Shown here: positions 12,461 to 41,400 of the stretch, in pieces
Layout of the letters: every line of letters starts with the position of its first letter
Position numbering within the stretch: the first letter of the stretch is position 1
Assembly: GCF_020740795.1 (NCBI RefSeq)
Contig: NC_067282.1
Coordinates: forward strand, 147,174,858-147,238,857
Length of the DNA stretch: 64,000 nt
Direction: 5' to 3'
DNA from: Apus apus
Lineage: Eukaryota > Chordata > Aves > Apodiformes > Apodidae
The notes under the pieces: generated by a model
The model's input: only the letters and a program-made list of their open reading frames with translations
Told to the model about the DNA's origin: nothing
Databases searched by the model: none
Position numbers and translations under genes: made by a program

Positions 12461-12989
12461 GTTGAGCAGAGACAAGAGATCATACAGTCTCTTTTGCAAG
12501 CAACTGAATGTCCACTGTTACAGAGATTCTTAAAAAAGTAGGTTTTCTCAAATTTTGAATCAACCAAGTAGAAGGAGACAGCCTCTGACCAACAAGCATG
12601 TGTAAAGATCTATCCTGAAACAACAATAACTAAATATTGGTTAAACTTAGCAGTCAAAGCCAATTCTCATGTTACAGCTATCAGTGAATTCAATAAATTT
12701 ATAGAAGTCTCCAGCAATGCAAGGAAACATACTTTCTAAAGAACAGGAAACAGACAGAGGATTTGAAGAATTCTAAGACATAATTTGTTTCATTTTACCC
12801 CTTGTTTATTGCATGGAAAGGATAAGAGAATAAATGTTTCTGAACACTCACCTACCCAATTAAAAAACTTCTAAAAACCACTTTCACTTGTAAGCCTATA
12901 CTAAAATGGTTATCCCAGCTAAACATAACAATTTTTATGTACTTATTTTTAATATTTATTTTTTTCAGCTATAGCATTTTTGCCAATGC
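12461..12989. other. PARP12 downstream flank and probable 3' UTR
   Basis: Minus-strand AATAAA hexamers (TTTATT on +) occur at 12955-12960 and 12805-12810. Either could end PARP12. The first gives an unusually short 3' UTR of about 50 nt, the second about 200 nt. The rest is unremarkable A/T-rich sequence up to the CR1 edge. Confidence 0.5.
12805..12810 (-). terminator. PARP12: Candidate PARP12 polyadenylation signal
   Basis: AATAAA on the minus strand, 180 nt after the stop. A second candidate lies at 12955-12960, only 30 nt after the stop. Transcript 3' ends are needed to choose between them. Confidence 0.4.
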
Positions 12990-28842
<15,853 letters not shown>

Positions 28843-28930
28843 AGCCCCGGCCCGGATGTCTTCCCTCTTCCCCGGCCGGAAGGCGGACTCCGCTCAGCCC
28901 CGCCCCGGGACCCTCCTCACGGCCGGGAGA

Positions 28931-28948
28931 GGAAACGAAAACGAAAGC
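28931..28948 (+). promoter_or_regulatory. PARP12: Interferon-stimulated response element (ISRE) of PARP12
   Basis: GGAAACGAAAACGAAAGC contains three GAAA half-sites. Bases 28937-28948 fit the ISRE consensus GAAANNGAAASY exactly. It sits 89 bp upstream of the PARP12 ATG within the CpG island, where an ISGF3/IRF site would act. PARP12 is a known interferon-stimulated gene in mammals. Confidence 0.85.
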
Positions 28949-31900
28949 GGCGCTGCGGGGTGCGGGATGGGGTGGTTGGGGTGTGGGGAAGGTGGCCTCG
29001 GGGAGGAGCCGGAGCTCCTCCTCCCCCCCCCCCGGGGCCGGAGTCTCCATCGGCCTGCTGAGGTGCTTCCAGAAACCGGGGGTGATCCACAGGGCTTTGA
29101 TACCGCTTTGGTGCGGTTTGGGTCGCGGTTTGGTTTGTTTTCCTGGAGTGCAAAGAGTGAGACGTGCGGTGGTGCTGAGTGAGGGGCCTTCGCCTGCCTC
29201 CTCCTGATGATTTTTGGGATGTATTGGCCACTGTTAACCAAATTTGGCCAAAAGAGCTGCAAGATCACCCATCTCCTGTAGGAATAAGTGGCCTGGGGGA
29301 GAAGAGTTACCACAGCTAGGTCTCCTTCACCACCTTCAGTTACAGGAATAAGGCTGGTGGTGTGTGAATTCAATCACTGTTAGACACCAGGAAAACTTCT
29401 CAGTTAAGCTTTTTGACCTTAGTCAGTTTTCTGGTGAAGCACCGTGAAGTCCACTCTCACACTCTTTCCTTTCAAGGTCTAAACTGCCTCAGTCATGGGC
29501 ACGATCTGCTGGACATGCAGCTGCCCTGGTTGGAGTGCTCTTAGTACCACCTGCTGCACAGTGTCACTGCATCCCTTTGCGCTGCGGCCATGGCACCAGG
29601 TCATGGCCAAGCAATGTGCTCATCCTCTGGGAGCTCGCAGACTCCTTAGAATGGGGACCATCTTTTTAGGTTTTTAAGGCCCTCCCTCTTTGGCTCATTT
29701 AGTCACTCGTGGTGCTGCTTAGCATTCACTCAGAGGCATGCTTTGAATGATGGTTAACTGATGTAAAATGCCATTGTTTAAGTCAGACTGGCAGCAGTTG
29801 GCATGAGGACTATTAAAGTGGATGGTGGTTATCATTGAACAAGAATCCTGCCTGCTTCCTTCTTTTGCCAGTCAGGTCCTGTTGCACATTTCCCCTTGTC
29901 TCATCTTATTTCCTGCTTGTCTGGTGTGATTAGGAAGAGAGTGACAAAATGAGAAGCTAGAAAAGTACATTGAAGAGAAGAACAGCTAAACTAGGTCAGT
30001 TAGAGGTTTGTATAGGTCTGTAGCCTGCCTCTGACAAGCCATCAACAGATGCCTAGGAGGTGACATGAGAAGCTGTAGCATTACTGTCCTCCATCTCTCA
30101 CTTCCAGGGTCCACTGATTAGATTTCCTGAAACACAGGAAAAGTGCTGTTCACTTTCTTTGTTCGATTTCTGATTTTATATCCACTGATCATATTCCCCT
30201 TTGTCTTCTCTTTCCAGAGAGAAAAGTTTTGGTCTATTTTAGTCTTTTGTTTTATGGAAGAAATTCCATAGCTTGAGCTGTCTTTGTCCTCCCTTATTCC
30301 TTAAGACAGTCTTTCCTTAAGAAGCAGACCTACAAATGGTATGCGAGATGTGAGTGCATCAAATGTGCTCAGTGCCTTTTCAGTGGTTTTGGTTTTGTCT
30401 TCTATTGCTTTTCTAAGAATCCCTACTGTTTGATTTTGTTAATTACTTTTGAGGCTGGAGTGTCACAATTCATTTAGATGTCTCAAATTTACAGGACGAC
30501 ATACTCTGTAAACTGAACTCTTTTTTTTTTTTTTCTTTTTTGAGGTCATTAGGAAAGAAGACAAGAATGTCAAACAAGGGCTCAGTCTCCTTTTGTACAG
30601 ACTTGTCTAAAGTGTGAAGTCAATCACTCATCACTTCATTATTTAATGAAGTTAGTAAGTCACAGTTTCTCTAACTCATAACTCATGCACCTTAAAGCAA
30701 AATAGTTACTTAGCTGAGGGTGGGAGTACTCATCTTTCCTCCCTTGTCATGGTGCAGGAATCCTCTGTGTCACACCGGGAAGCACAAAAGCCTCAGCACT
30801 TTGGCTGCTGTTGAATCAGCTTCAAAAGCTTTTCTGGTAACCTGATGGTATTTATGCCTCCCAGCTTGGAAGTTTGATCTGTGCCATTTCCGTAAGTGAG
30901 TGGATTATGAAGAAATTTCCACAGGATTAAAATGCAAGACTAGAGGAGATGATGGCTGCAGGAGACAGCAAGCTGCAGGTGGTAATAACTGCATAATGAC
31001 CTTTATCCCTTCCTGTCCCTCCTGTCCTACCTAGCGTTGCTCTCACTTTGACCTAATGGCACTGCTCCCAGCATACGAGTGAACACTGGAGCTGGTGCTT
31101 TCATAGAATGATACCCTTTTCCCTAGGTCTCATTCCTGACCTGTAATAATTCAGAAGCCATCACTATTCACTGGGAAGAATATATTCAGCTGGGAAGATC
31201 TTAAAGAAAGCTAAAAATCAACTATACGGACTCTTCTGACCCTTGCCTGCATACTTGTTAAAGCCCTCATACAGTTCTAATGTGTTTCTGAGGTATACAT
31301 TCTAAAACACCTTGCTGGCTTTTCCTTGCTACTTTCTATTTGCAACATCTGTTCCAAATAGTAGGTTTCAGTGCTATGTCTTCCTGCTCTGCAATTCTGT
31401 GGGTCCCCCCTGTGATGCAGGTGCCACGTTTGCTGCTTAAAGTCATCAAGTGGCTAGGCACTTCTAAATGAGATAACACATCACAGAGAAGAACTGACAG
31501 AGTCATGGAGCATTTGAGGTTGGAAAGGACCACAAGAGGTCATCTGGTCCAATCTCAAACTGAGCTTTTTCATCCCTGAGTTGTTCAGAACAGGGGTGGA
31601 AGCTTCATGATTTTGGTGTGTTGCCAAATTTTTTCAAACTGTCAAGTAGGTATTTTTGCTGCCACATCAGTAGGAGATATATTGACTGAACTAACATTTA
31701 GGGTACCCTCCCACATTCACAAACAGCACTGAAACCAGCATGGTACTAGCCAGCTCCTGTTCTCCCCAGTAGGCCTCCATTTACATTTTTCTGTCCAGTG
31801 CTCCAAGTCCATCCTACCTAACTTACTCCCAGCCTCTTACACCTTAAATACCCATCCCAGCATTACTATGTGTAGCTGTTTGAACTCCTGCACACATTTT

Positions 31901-33129
31901 TTTCCCTCATGTTTCTGGAAAAAAACACTCATTTGGCAGAAAGACAGCACTTTTTTCATCATAAAATTTGTATCCAGAACTACACCAATGCAGAGGTTAA
32001 CCTCACAGAGGGAAAAGTAAAAAGAAGAGCACTGTAAGGTCAGGGTTGGAGATGCGTGTTTGCAGGTAGCTTTACAGAAGTGCAATTAATTCCAGTGTGT
32101 TGGTGTGTGTATCACAAGGAAGAACACATTGCTGTTCCTGCTTTGCAGCTAGAATGAGTTTTTTGAGGCTCTGGAGCAGAGCTATCATTCTATCTCTTTC
32201 ATGAAAACAAAAGTGAGACTAGGAAAACAGCCAATAACTGAGGTAGAGAGAAGAGAAGGTTTGCAGAGCTGTCTTTGAATTTAAGTACCTTCCTATCCTT
32301 GAATGCATGCCCAAATTAATCATAGGTTACCCCTTCTCACACAAGTTTCTTGCAGTTTGTTTTGTGGCATGTTCCTCAGGAAGAAAAAAAGTACCTCTTT
32401 GATTTGGTAGAACTTCCTCACTTATCAATTATATAAGCAAAATTGTATTTTCTCCTGCAGAAGAATTTTCTGCTAAAGGAAAAGTCAGTTTTCATTTGTA
32501 AAATTGAGTACCTCCACTGTAAGAATGGGTTACATGAGACCTCAAGGGCAGACAAAGCAAATGGCTCCTCTCCACCTTTCAAATACCCTAATTAAAGGTA
32601 AGGCTGGAACTGTTTTCTTAAATGCCGTTGTAGCATAATTGCATATAAGCTATTCTACCTACAGTTTATGACTGCTTTGTGCATTGGACCTCTAATAAGC
32701 TCCCTTTAAGCAGTTCCTATGGTTTCTGAATAGCTGCTGGATGCAGAGCACATAGACTTTTAATAATTGTGGGACTTCAGGTACTGCAGTTTCAGTGAGC
32801 CACCTTTGCTAACATCTGATGTATTGTCATATGAAAACTTTCCTCAAGAAATTTTCAAGTGCCAATCATTAGAGTAATGTATTTTAGGAACAATCAATGG
32901 ATAATTATGTTAATTTGAATTGTGACATCATTTCATAATCTTGCACACATTGATCTTCAAAATGTCGTAATTTAATGGTCTTCCTGTGAATTTTTGTACA
33001 CATCCTTAAAATATCCGTTATCGTAATAGTGCCCCAACTTCCCAACCCATCTATCTGCTTTAACCCTTCTAGCTAGCATGGTGAAGCTCCCAGCTTTTTG
33101 TTGTCTGTTCTGAAAGATGTAAGGAAAAT
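28949..33129. other. PARP12-SPIC intergenic region, proximal part
   Basis: The first 230 bp belong to the CpG island. Beyond that no gene was recognised, only a T run near 30522-30536 and a short CR1 tail at 31503-31556. ORFs are short and without similarity. Confidence 0.6.
31503..31556 (-). mobile_element. CR1 3'-tail fragment
   Basis: tcatggagcatttgaggttggaaaggaccacaagaggtcatctggtccaa is the inverted CR1 3' end, as at 11143, but only about 54 bp remain. Confidence 0.8.
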
Positions 33130-34690
33130 GGGCAGAACGAATCAGATGCAGACAACTGTGAGCTAGAATGTTCTCTGGTGAAACCCAATTTGATAGTCAA
33201 TGCATGACCTGCTTGCTGTCAGGATTTTGAGAGTCCCAATTCCATTAGCAGTTCCTAATTGCCCAAATACCATTTCCCACATGTACCCAAAGGAAGTCCC
33301 ATATAATTAATAACAGCTGCATTCATCAGTTCCTGAATTTGACTATTAACATATTTGTATTTCTTTACCTTTTCTGGTGCTGCATCAGCTAGCAATGCCA
33401 ATTTACTTTCATATCTAATTGTGGTATCTACCATAAAAGCTTCGGCTCCCTTAACAAATATTAGGTCAGGTTAACAGAATTTATTTTTATTATCTCTTAA
33501 TAGTGGTTCTTGAAATACTATCTATTCTTTCTTTTTAGATTCTTCTGCCGATTGTTCACATAATTGGTAATGTCTTTTAATTCTAATGTTCTCTACCATA
33601 GGACACTATTCAATAATATGGGAAAAAGTTTCATTTTCTGCCTCACAATTCCAACATGATTTAATTTGAGTCTCTTGTCAGCCCCTCAAGAAACTCTCCT
33701 GTAGGATATACATTAGGTCTCAGTTGTAAAGCCAAGAGTAGCTTTCTGTGTGGAATGCCTCTGTAATTAACTTCCAGTTGTTACTGATTTTGCCCTTCTC
33801 AGAGCTGGAAATCCCACAGCCCTGGGGAAGCAGCTTGGTCCAGTTCAAAGATTCTTGTTTCCACAAGTCACAGGGTTTTGGAAAGATAGTTTTTGGAGTA
33901 GATACCTCCCATTCTGGTATTGGTTCCTCACTGCCTTGTTCTTCTGATACTACCTTAACCACTCTCAGATCCCATATTGATCGTATTTTATCCTTATGTC
34001 TTCCTGCTGTAACCCATAATTTTTCAAATCCTTTCTCAGTGCCCTCCTGCCACACAATTGTTTTTATAGTTTCATCTGAAGACTGTGCATTTCTGTGTAG
34101 TCTTCAGGCTAGTACAATGGGGACCAATCATGAGAGTCTCCAAACCTTCATCCCTGGTGCTGCAATATAGGATGGAATCACAAGTGCTGGTTGGTAGATA
34201 TAACCATTCCTTGACAGCTGTTTAAATTGTCAAGTCCAGAGTTTCCAGGTACATAGTCTTTATGTCAGCTTGACCTGCTAAGTAGATCAGTTGTAGAACA
34301 CTGTATCCTTTCAAGATGTCTGCTTTTTGAAATGGTTTTAATGGGGCCTTTCCAGTCCGGTATAACCATCCCTTTACTTTTTCCATTCATTCTGGTTTTG
34401 ATATAGCAGTCCATGGGTCAATATAGAATCCCAAATACTTCTTAGAACTCCCAGGTTTGATCATATTGAGGGGGGTACCATTAATTGTCCAAGGATGGTG
34501 GTCACTGATGGTATATGAGTCTTTCGTAGGCTGGATGTAAAAGCCAGAACACTTCTCCCCTTGTGTCTTGAGGCCAGTTAGTTCACAAAAGACCTTTTAA
34601 ATATCAATATTTTTCTCCATTCCCTCCGATGACCCACTCAACAGAAACAAGTTTTCCACAAATGCTGTAGTTGTTATATTTTTCTAGCCG
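33130..34690 (-). mobile_element. R2-type non-LTR retrotransposon, 5'-truncated dead copy outside rDNA
   Basis: Reading the minus strand from 34690 downward gives reverse-transcriptase C-terminal segments (FYIQPTKDSYTISD, HHPWTINGTPLNMIKPGSSK, KYLGFYIDPW, KADILKGYSVLQLIYLAGQAD). Then come a CCHC-like C-x2-C...H-x4-C cluster (CWNCEAENETFSHIIE, then C) and restriction-like endonuclease segments (PDLIFVKGAEAFMVDTT, RYESKLALLADAAPEKV). This order is that of R2 elements, which normally insert in 28S rRNA genes. Several in-frame stops and frame changes are present, and the FADD region is degraded at the 5' edge. The gene is dead. Edges are approximate. R4/Dong-like elements are the main alternative. 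Confidence 0.8.
33720..34055 (-). pseudogene. R2 linker segment between RT and CCHC/endonuclease
   Basis: This is the longest open stretch (111 codons) of the dead R2 copy, containing EKGFEKLWVTAGRHKDKIRS and GISSSEKGKISNNWKLITEA. It is followed, in the next frame part, by RPNVYPTGEFL, the R2 motif just before the CCHC cluster. It is not a host gene. The plus-strand ORF at 33748-34170 is its shadow. Confidence 0.7.
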
Positions 34691-37600
34691 TGTTCATATT
34701 ATTTCTATGTACTATTCTAATTTCTTGACTTACAACTTGTATTTCTGAAATCTGGAGTAACTGACAACATCTCTGCATGCCAAGCTTACAGCTACAATCC
34801 CAAAATTTTCCCAGTGGCAGACTAAACTAACAGTCAACCAGCCAAGAGATGACACATGCACCCACAAATTGAAAGCAAGACACTGGGAACTCATTTCTGG
34901 TGCAGTACATGAGTAGCACCAGACCGTGGGGCTGTTGGCTGTCCTAGAGATGTAGCAGCTTCTCCAAAGAGTAGGGTAAATCTTCATTTTCTACTGTTAC
35001 GTCAGGACTGAGCTTATTTTCAGATACTAACAATATAGTATGGACAGGATATAGGACAAACTGTCTATTTTATAAGAAGAGGCCAGCCTAATGGTATATG
35101 CCAGAATTAGTATTGTGTACAATTTGCTTTGTTGCATAAAAATGTTTCAAGGTGCCTTGCTTCTGAAAAAATAATTTTGGGCTGAAAACTCGCAGTAATA
35201 GTTAGTGATGGCACTGTTTCTCATTGGCATACCTCTAGTTTTATTCTGTTGAAGTTTTATTTAGTTGGTGCAGGTGCAAATGTCTGTTTATTGTGTGAGC
35301 CATAGGCTTTTTTCTTCTCAGCTTCATACGCTCAAAAATGTATTGTTTTCACACAGATTGTATTCATGTATTGTATGTATTGTATTCAACCCTCTAAACT
35401 GGCTTCCTCCATCTTTCAGAAACCTCTTAAGAACCTTTTTTCTGTACTCTTCTTTCCTATATGGATCACATGTCTCCCCTGCTTTTTTCTTATAAGGACT
35501 GAATCATGCATTCCAACACCTGACCCTAAACTTACAGGTGTTAATGACTCCCTTAATACTGTGATGACCCTTGTGTGATCAGTAAGTGAGCTGTATCATG
35601 AGCAATGGTATTTGGATTCTCCTATGGAGAAGCTGTGTAAATGGTAGTACATATGCTGGCTACAGCTATACAGACTGCCCTTAACAAGTTCTCTGTGTGG
35701 TTTTGTGCAAATCTCTTTTCATGACCATTTTTATACCTGCAACAATATTTTAGAGCACAAAGTCACTCCTTTAAAGGACAGAGAAGGTGCCACCATTATG
35801 ACAGACAGAAAAAAGCACACCAATTTATTTCAGCTAAGTATTTATGTTCCTGTTTCTCTTAATTAAGAATAGAAATTCAAGGTGAAACCTGTGCAAGGTA
35901 GAGAGCGAGAGTATGGGAACCAACCAAAACAAGAAGAAAGTTTGTTGAAACATGCAAATAGAGAGGGCCAAAGTCTAGAAACCTTTTGTTGTCTCACAAC
36001 AGTTTTGCCTGTGTTTTACACCACATGTCCACTATATACATTATGTACTGTCCTAATATACTGAATCTGAATATGCCTGCTGATTTCTCCTTTAGGCTTT
36101 CCACTCTCTGATGGGAGTGATCTCCCTGTTGACAGTTTATGAACAGCAATTCTATTTTTTTAATGTATGTTTTGCCACCAAGCCACTTATTTTTGTATCA
36201 CAAATATTTGCTTAACATGCATGCGTTTAAATTAGCAGTTCCAACAATTAAAACATTTTTTTTAAAAAGCTCAGTACATTTTCAGAGTTTGTTCTGATTT
36301 TAAAAAATGTAATTTGTCAAGAACCAGAACGGTTATTGAACCCTGTGTCACAATTCATTTTGCACTGCAATTAGCAACAATACAGTAGTTGGCCTCTTCA
36401 TATGGTGTTTCATCCTCTGTTAGACAAAATTTGAAATTCCTTTGATAAGGACTTACCTCTGCTCAGTCTCCACCAGCTGTATGAAGACGTATGTTGTATG
36501 GCAACATGCAATACCCGTGAATGAAAATTCTATGTCTGCACATAGTAGTTCAAAAACCCTTTGCAATTTTATGGCTAGATTCTTTGTATTTTTATAAAAT
36601 CAAACCAATTTGGAAGATGGGAGAGAAGTGATCAAACAGATCATCAACTCGAGTCACTCACAACCACGAGCAACTCATTTTTTTAGATATCCAGATCAGA
36701 AAAGTCCACAGAATAAGCAACAGACACCCTAAGCTCTAGAAAGCTCTTCAACACTTTGCAACAAATTTAAGACCTGTAGGCTCTGAACAAACCAAGGAAA
36801 AAGCAGGATCATTATCACCGTAGGAGAGGGCAATAGATTTCAAAAGGAGTTGGTATGTTTCTCAGGCATTCTGCCCAAAGCTTTTGAATATGACAGTTAA
36901 CTGCATATGGCAGGTATCCCAACCAAATTAAAAAAACCAAACCCTTAAAACTACCTTTGCAAGAAGTCGTAAACTTCTAACTTTATTTTCCAGCTGCTAG
37001 ACCCTACTTTCTAGTTTCAGTGAAAACTTTCTAAATTTTCCTTGTGACTTTTTCTTCTGTGACTTCATTTACTCTCCTGTGTGCTCATCAGCTTAATTCA
37101 CAATGGATCATGCAGTGTGTGTCACAAATCACCTGGAAGTCACAGGGAAATAATTTGGGGATCAGTAGCAGCTACTTATGGTGACAGGATAAACAGAAGG
37201 AGAAAAGGATAAAATCAAAAGCAAGCATCAACCTGTGCTTTCAAAATCTTCTTGCAGTAGTTTACTAAGATATATAACTAACATATTTATTCTATCCTAA
37301 ACAGCTATCTAGAATCCCAGCTAAAATAGATGCTTGGCAAAGGGAGACCTGAATGATGCATAATACTTAAGCATGTATAGTTTAACTGGAAATGAAGCAG
37401 CAAAAGGGGAATGTATGCAGAGATATTAATCAGATAAAGGGCATTCTGAAGAAAAGTGCTTCCAGTAGGACCAAAGACAATATACCCCGTAACACAGTTT
37501 ACAGCTGGTGCAGAAAAAAAAGCATAACTTCAGAGAAGTCTTCAGTACTTTTTTCAGATGAGAGATATTTTTTCCCAGGTACCCATTTCAGCAAGAAGTA

Positions 37601-38284
37601 TAGGGTGGATAGGCTGGATTATCTCTGCTTGATCTCTGAAAGGTAAATGTTCTACATTGATGCAGAGCAAGCATGTTTATCAGCTGAGCTGCTGCCAGCC
37701 TTGTGCTCCCTTTTGCCACACAAGGGCTACCTACCAATGTAGATAGATACCTTATAATTTCTGTATAATAATAAATTCTGTGCATTTTTTTCTGTAATGA
37801 TTGCTTTTAATTCTTCTTCAAAAGAGTCTTAAATAAACCCAGCATATCTGCTGAAACACAGAATGTGGGAATAATCTTTTTGTTCTGCGAGGATGGTGCT
37901 GTTGTATATTAGCAAGTTTCAAGCTCTATTAAGAAAAGAGGAACTTATTTGTAATAAAAATTATGCTGAGTCATATAAGTCTTCTAAAAGTAGATTTACA
38001 ATTGTTTCCTAGCATTCTTGTGGGAATTCCATGCTTGCAACAGACATTATTTTAATCAAAGCCAATAAGATTTTTTTCAGAAATTGTGTTTTCATTTGGT
38101 ATTTTTCCATTCCCAAGTTATTACTGGTCTGTGTAATTTTCATAAGCAAATGTTTTTTCATCAGGCTTTGTACTCTGAAATATCAAAGAAAGAACTCTAA
38201 AAGGCCACTTGCAGTATTTATTATCACTGACGCTTAATATTTAACTATAGGCAAATAGTACTGAATAAATTACAATCTGCTTAC
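34691..38284. other. Intergenic region without recognised gene
   Basis: A/T-rich sequence. A MARE-like TGCTGAGTCA lies at 37964-37973. No element boundaries or coding similarity were seen. ORFs of 60-85 codons are at chance level. Confidence 0.55.
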
Positions 38285-38445
38285 TTTGAAATGATGCACA
38301 GATGAAAATATCCCCATGTTCTTTTTCTGCTTTTAATTTTGCTTCTAAAAAATGACCTAATGTCTTTCGTTCCTCATCAGTATATAAATGGATTCTTTTT
38401 GCACTATACATACCAAGATCTTCACATCGTTTTTGTGTTAGAAGA
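38285..38445 (-). CDS. Candidate exon of unknown gene or pseudogene
   Basis: The minus strand has a good acceptor (tttctggctgtccacag), 161 nt of open frame and a donor gtaagc. The 53 codons read with a protein-like composition, including KRCEDLGMYSAKRIHLYTDE and LEAKLKAEKEHGDIF. Codon choice is A-rich (many AAA, GAA, TTA, GCA). I do not recognise the family. The HGDI segment is vaguely like GT31 glycosyltransferases, but the rest is not. No partner exons were found on either side. It could be a real orphan exon, a relic of a lost gene, or part of an unrecognised mobile element. Confidence 0.3.
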
Positions 38446-41400
38446 CTGTGGACAGCCAGAAACTGAATGAAACCATGGAATGAGGAGAGGAGATGTGCCA
38501 AAGATCTGGCTTTTTAGCCACAGGCACACCTCAAGCTCTAACTACATCTCATAACTAGCTTGAGTCTGAATGAAGACAGCAGCTCTTTAGTAATCCTAAT
38601 TCCTCTTGTGGTGCTGCTGAGGTTGACACTGCTTGGAAATGTATTTACAGACTCAGTCTAGACCCTTTCTCAAATGGAGTGCTAGCAATATTTTTGTCAT
38701 CTCTGACCTGTAAACACTCCCAGATTCCCACAACTTTCTGGAAGTATTTTGTATGTGCTTCGTGCCTGTAATTGATCTGACCTTCTGTTATTTTGGTAAT
38801 TTTAAAAATAGCGATAAATACTGAGAATCTGAGAATTGAGGGGAAGGAATTTTTAGCTAGTTACATTTTTGCTAATGTTGTTTTATAGGAATACCTCTAC
38901 CTGAATCTAAAGTCTTAAAAACATCTTGGGAAAAAATTGCTGTTGCTGTTAAAGCACCTTACAGTTAGGATCAAGAAGACCCATTAGAAGTCCCTCATTT
39001 TTTACAAAAACAAAGATGAGACTATATTCTAAAGTATGAAACTAGTAAAACCACAGCCCTCCTGTCTGTGCACACAGTGAAACCTCCTTTAAAAGTACAA
39101 TAAGATTACAAATAAAGTAATCAAAAGTCAGTTGCCACATGGCAAAATTAACTTGACTGGTACAACTCTAATCTGCCCTCACTGTGTCCGTGTGTTATGG
39201 TAATGTTTTGACATGATCACCAGCTGTTTCTGCTACAAGATCTTTCTTTCATTCAGTGCACATATGGGATAGTGCTCTTTTAGTGACTAATTAGCCACTG
39301 GGATTTCATTACTGATTTTGTTCCCAAGCCTTATTTACTACACAGTCAGATGTTGCTTTCAAGAGAGAATTGCTAACCTCTTTATAGACTTTTTTATGCT
39401 TCCCCCGTTACAGCATATGAACACTGTATAAGCATTAAGACATTTATATTCATAAGAGCATTGTGATGTGAAGATAATATATCTTTGCTTTCCAGATGAA
39501 GGCACAAAGTGATTAAATTAGAGAATACCCACTATTTTTGTGTATTCAATATAAGGTAACTAAGAATTCATGTTTCAGAGATTTCAGCATTTGTGGGCAG
39601 TTTGTGGGCTCAGGCCAGTGCTCAGTGACTCCGCTTGCAGCTGGTACTGCTCAGCATTTCTGCAAATCTGATACCAGGGTCTGAACTCAGAAATCCCAAA
39701 AATAAGGAACATATAGTAAGTGACCACCTGTGAAAGTTTGTTCAAAGGGACTTGCCTAGCATCATTTGGGAACTCTGTGGTAGAGACAGGGTCAGAACCC
39801 ACTTCTCCAGGGTAGCATTCAGCTGCTTTAATTTTGAGAGCATCCTCTCTCTTCCTTATTCACTAGACAATTATAACTTCTGCAACAGATGCAGCAGCAT
39901 TTCTGCAAATGACATTCTCATTTACTGAACAGTTCAGCATTGGACAAGATTAATTCCATGCACAGAAAAAAGCAAGGTTCTTGAGAGGAAAATGCCTAAA
40001 TATGCACCCAGGGAGGAGGGAAGGGAGATTATTATGTTTTGCTTTGGTATTTTCTGTCTTTGGAGTGCTTCCACATTCTCCTGGAAGAGGGTCCCCCATG
40101 CCCCACTTTCAGATTCCTCACTTAACAAAAATAACATTTGGAAAAAGCCTGTAATAAAAAATTCCCTTCAGCCTGCCACATGCATCTTCACCATTTGAAT
40201 TAACTCCTCAGTCGATGGCAATAGCAGGTTGCTATCTTCCTACTTCACCAGAGAGCTTAATAGATATTTGCAGCAGCAGGGAAGCATTAAATGTCCAGGT
40301 GAAATCTCAGACTCCACTGTAGTCTTGCAGTTTGGGAGTGGGAAGAGGACATTGGTCCTCTCCCCTCCAATTCTCAAGTTTTTTCCCTCCTTCCCTTTTC
40401 ATTCCAAAGCCAGTCTTTCCTCTCCACTGTAATTGTCTTCTGTTCTTCTAGCCCTCCTCAGTCCAAGACATGTTGGTCCAGGCTTCATCCCCAATCCTAC
40501 TATCTTCACCTAGGTCCCAAAAATTTAGTCCAGATTCTCTTATGAGTCTTAGCCTTCCTTTTATCTCCTTGTCAAATAGGTTCCAATCTTCTCCTAAAAT
40601 CTTGGTCCAATCTCTTTCTGGAACCTCTCTCCAGCATTCCACTGAGCACTCTGGAGTTTATAACCTGTGTCTGCAACCCCCTTCCATATCCAATGACCTC
40701 CAGCTCCCAGTCTTACTACCAGCGGCTTCTGCTCTTCTAATTATAAATCACAGTTTCCTTCTTACACCTCCCTTGGAGTCCTGCACAGCAATCTCTGGTA
40801 CTGCTTCCTCTTAGATTCAGCCCTGCTTGTGCCTGTATTCCAGTCAAGCAGCTACTCCTCCCGTGAAACTTCATGGATGTCAAGGTGGCAGCAGAAGAAA
40901 AAGTTTACCTGAACGAGCAGGAAAAATACAGTTCTCACATGGCTAGTACTCGACTGTGTCCTGGTACAAAGCTTCAGTTACAGGGCAAGTCCTGATTTGT
41001 CCCCGCAGCACTTGTTCACAGCATGTGCTTGTGGAAGAGTGCATGCACAGTCCTGCTCCTGGGAAGAAGCTGGGAAGGAACAAAGCACAGTCCACTGCCC
41101 AGCATCCTCCAGCTTCAGATGCTGAGGTATAAAAATTAATTGGGAAGAAGCTGGGAAGGAACAAAGCACAGTCCACTGCTCAGCATCCTCCAACTTTAGA
41201 TGCTGAAGTATAAAAATTCATCAAGCATGGATGAAGAGTTTCAGTGGCTTGCAATGTAATCTAAATTCTAGATCAGTTTTTATGGAACAGAAAAATAATA
41301 TCCCCAACACAAACCATACCACACCTGTGAGATTTTCTGGTTCTAATCAACAGCATAACTAACCAGTCCTGAAGGTGTTTTTTAAGGACAATGCAGTTCT

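Noticed and set aside
33748-34170. A 140-codon plus-strand ORF
   Set aside because: Shadow of the dead R2 copy, whose coding strand is minus.
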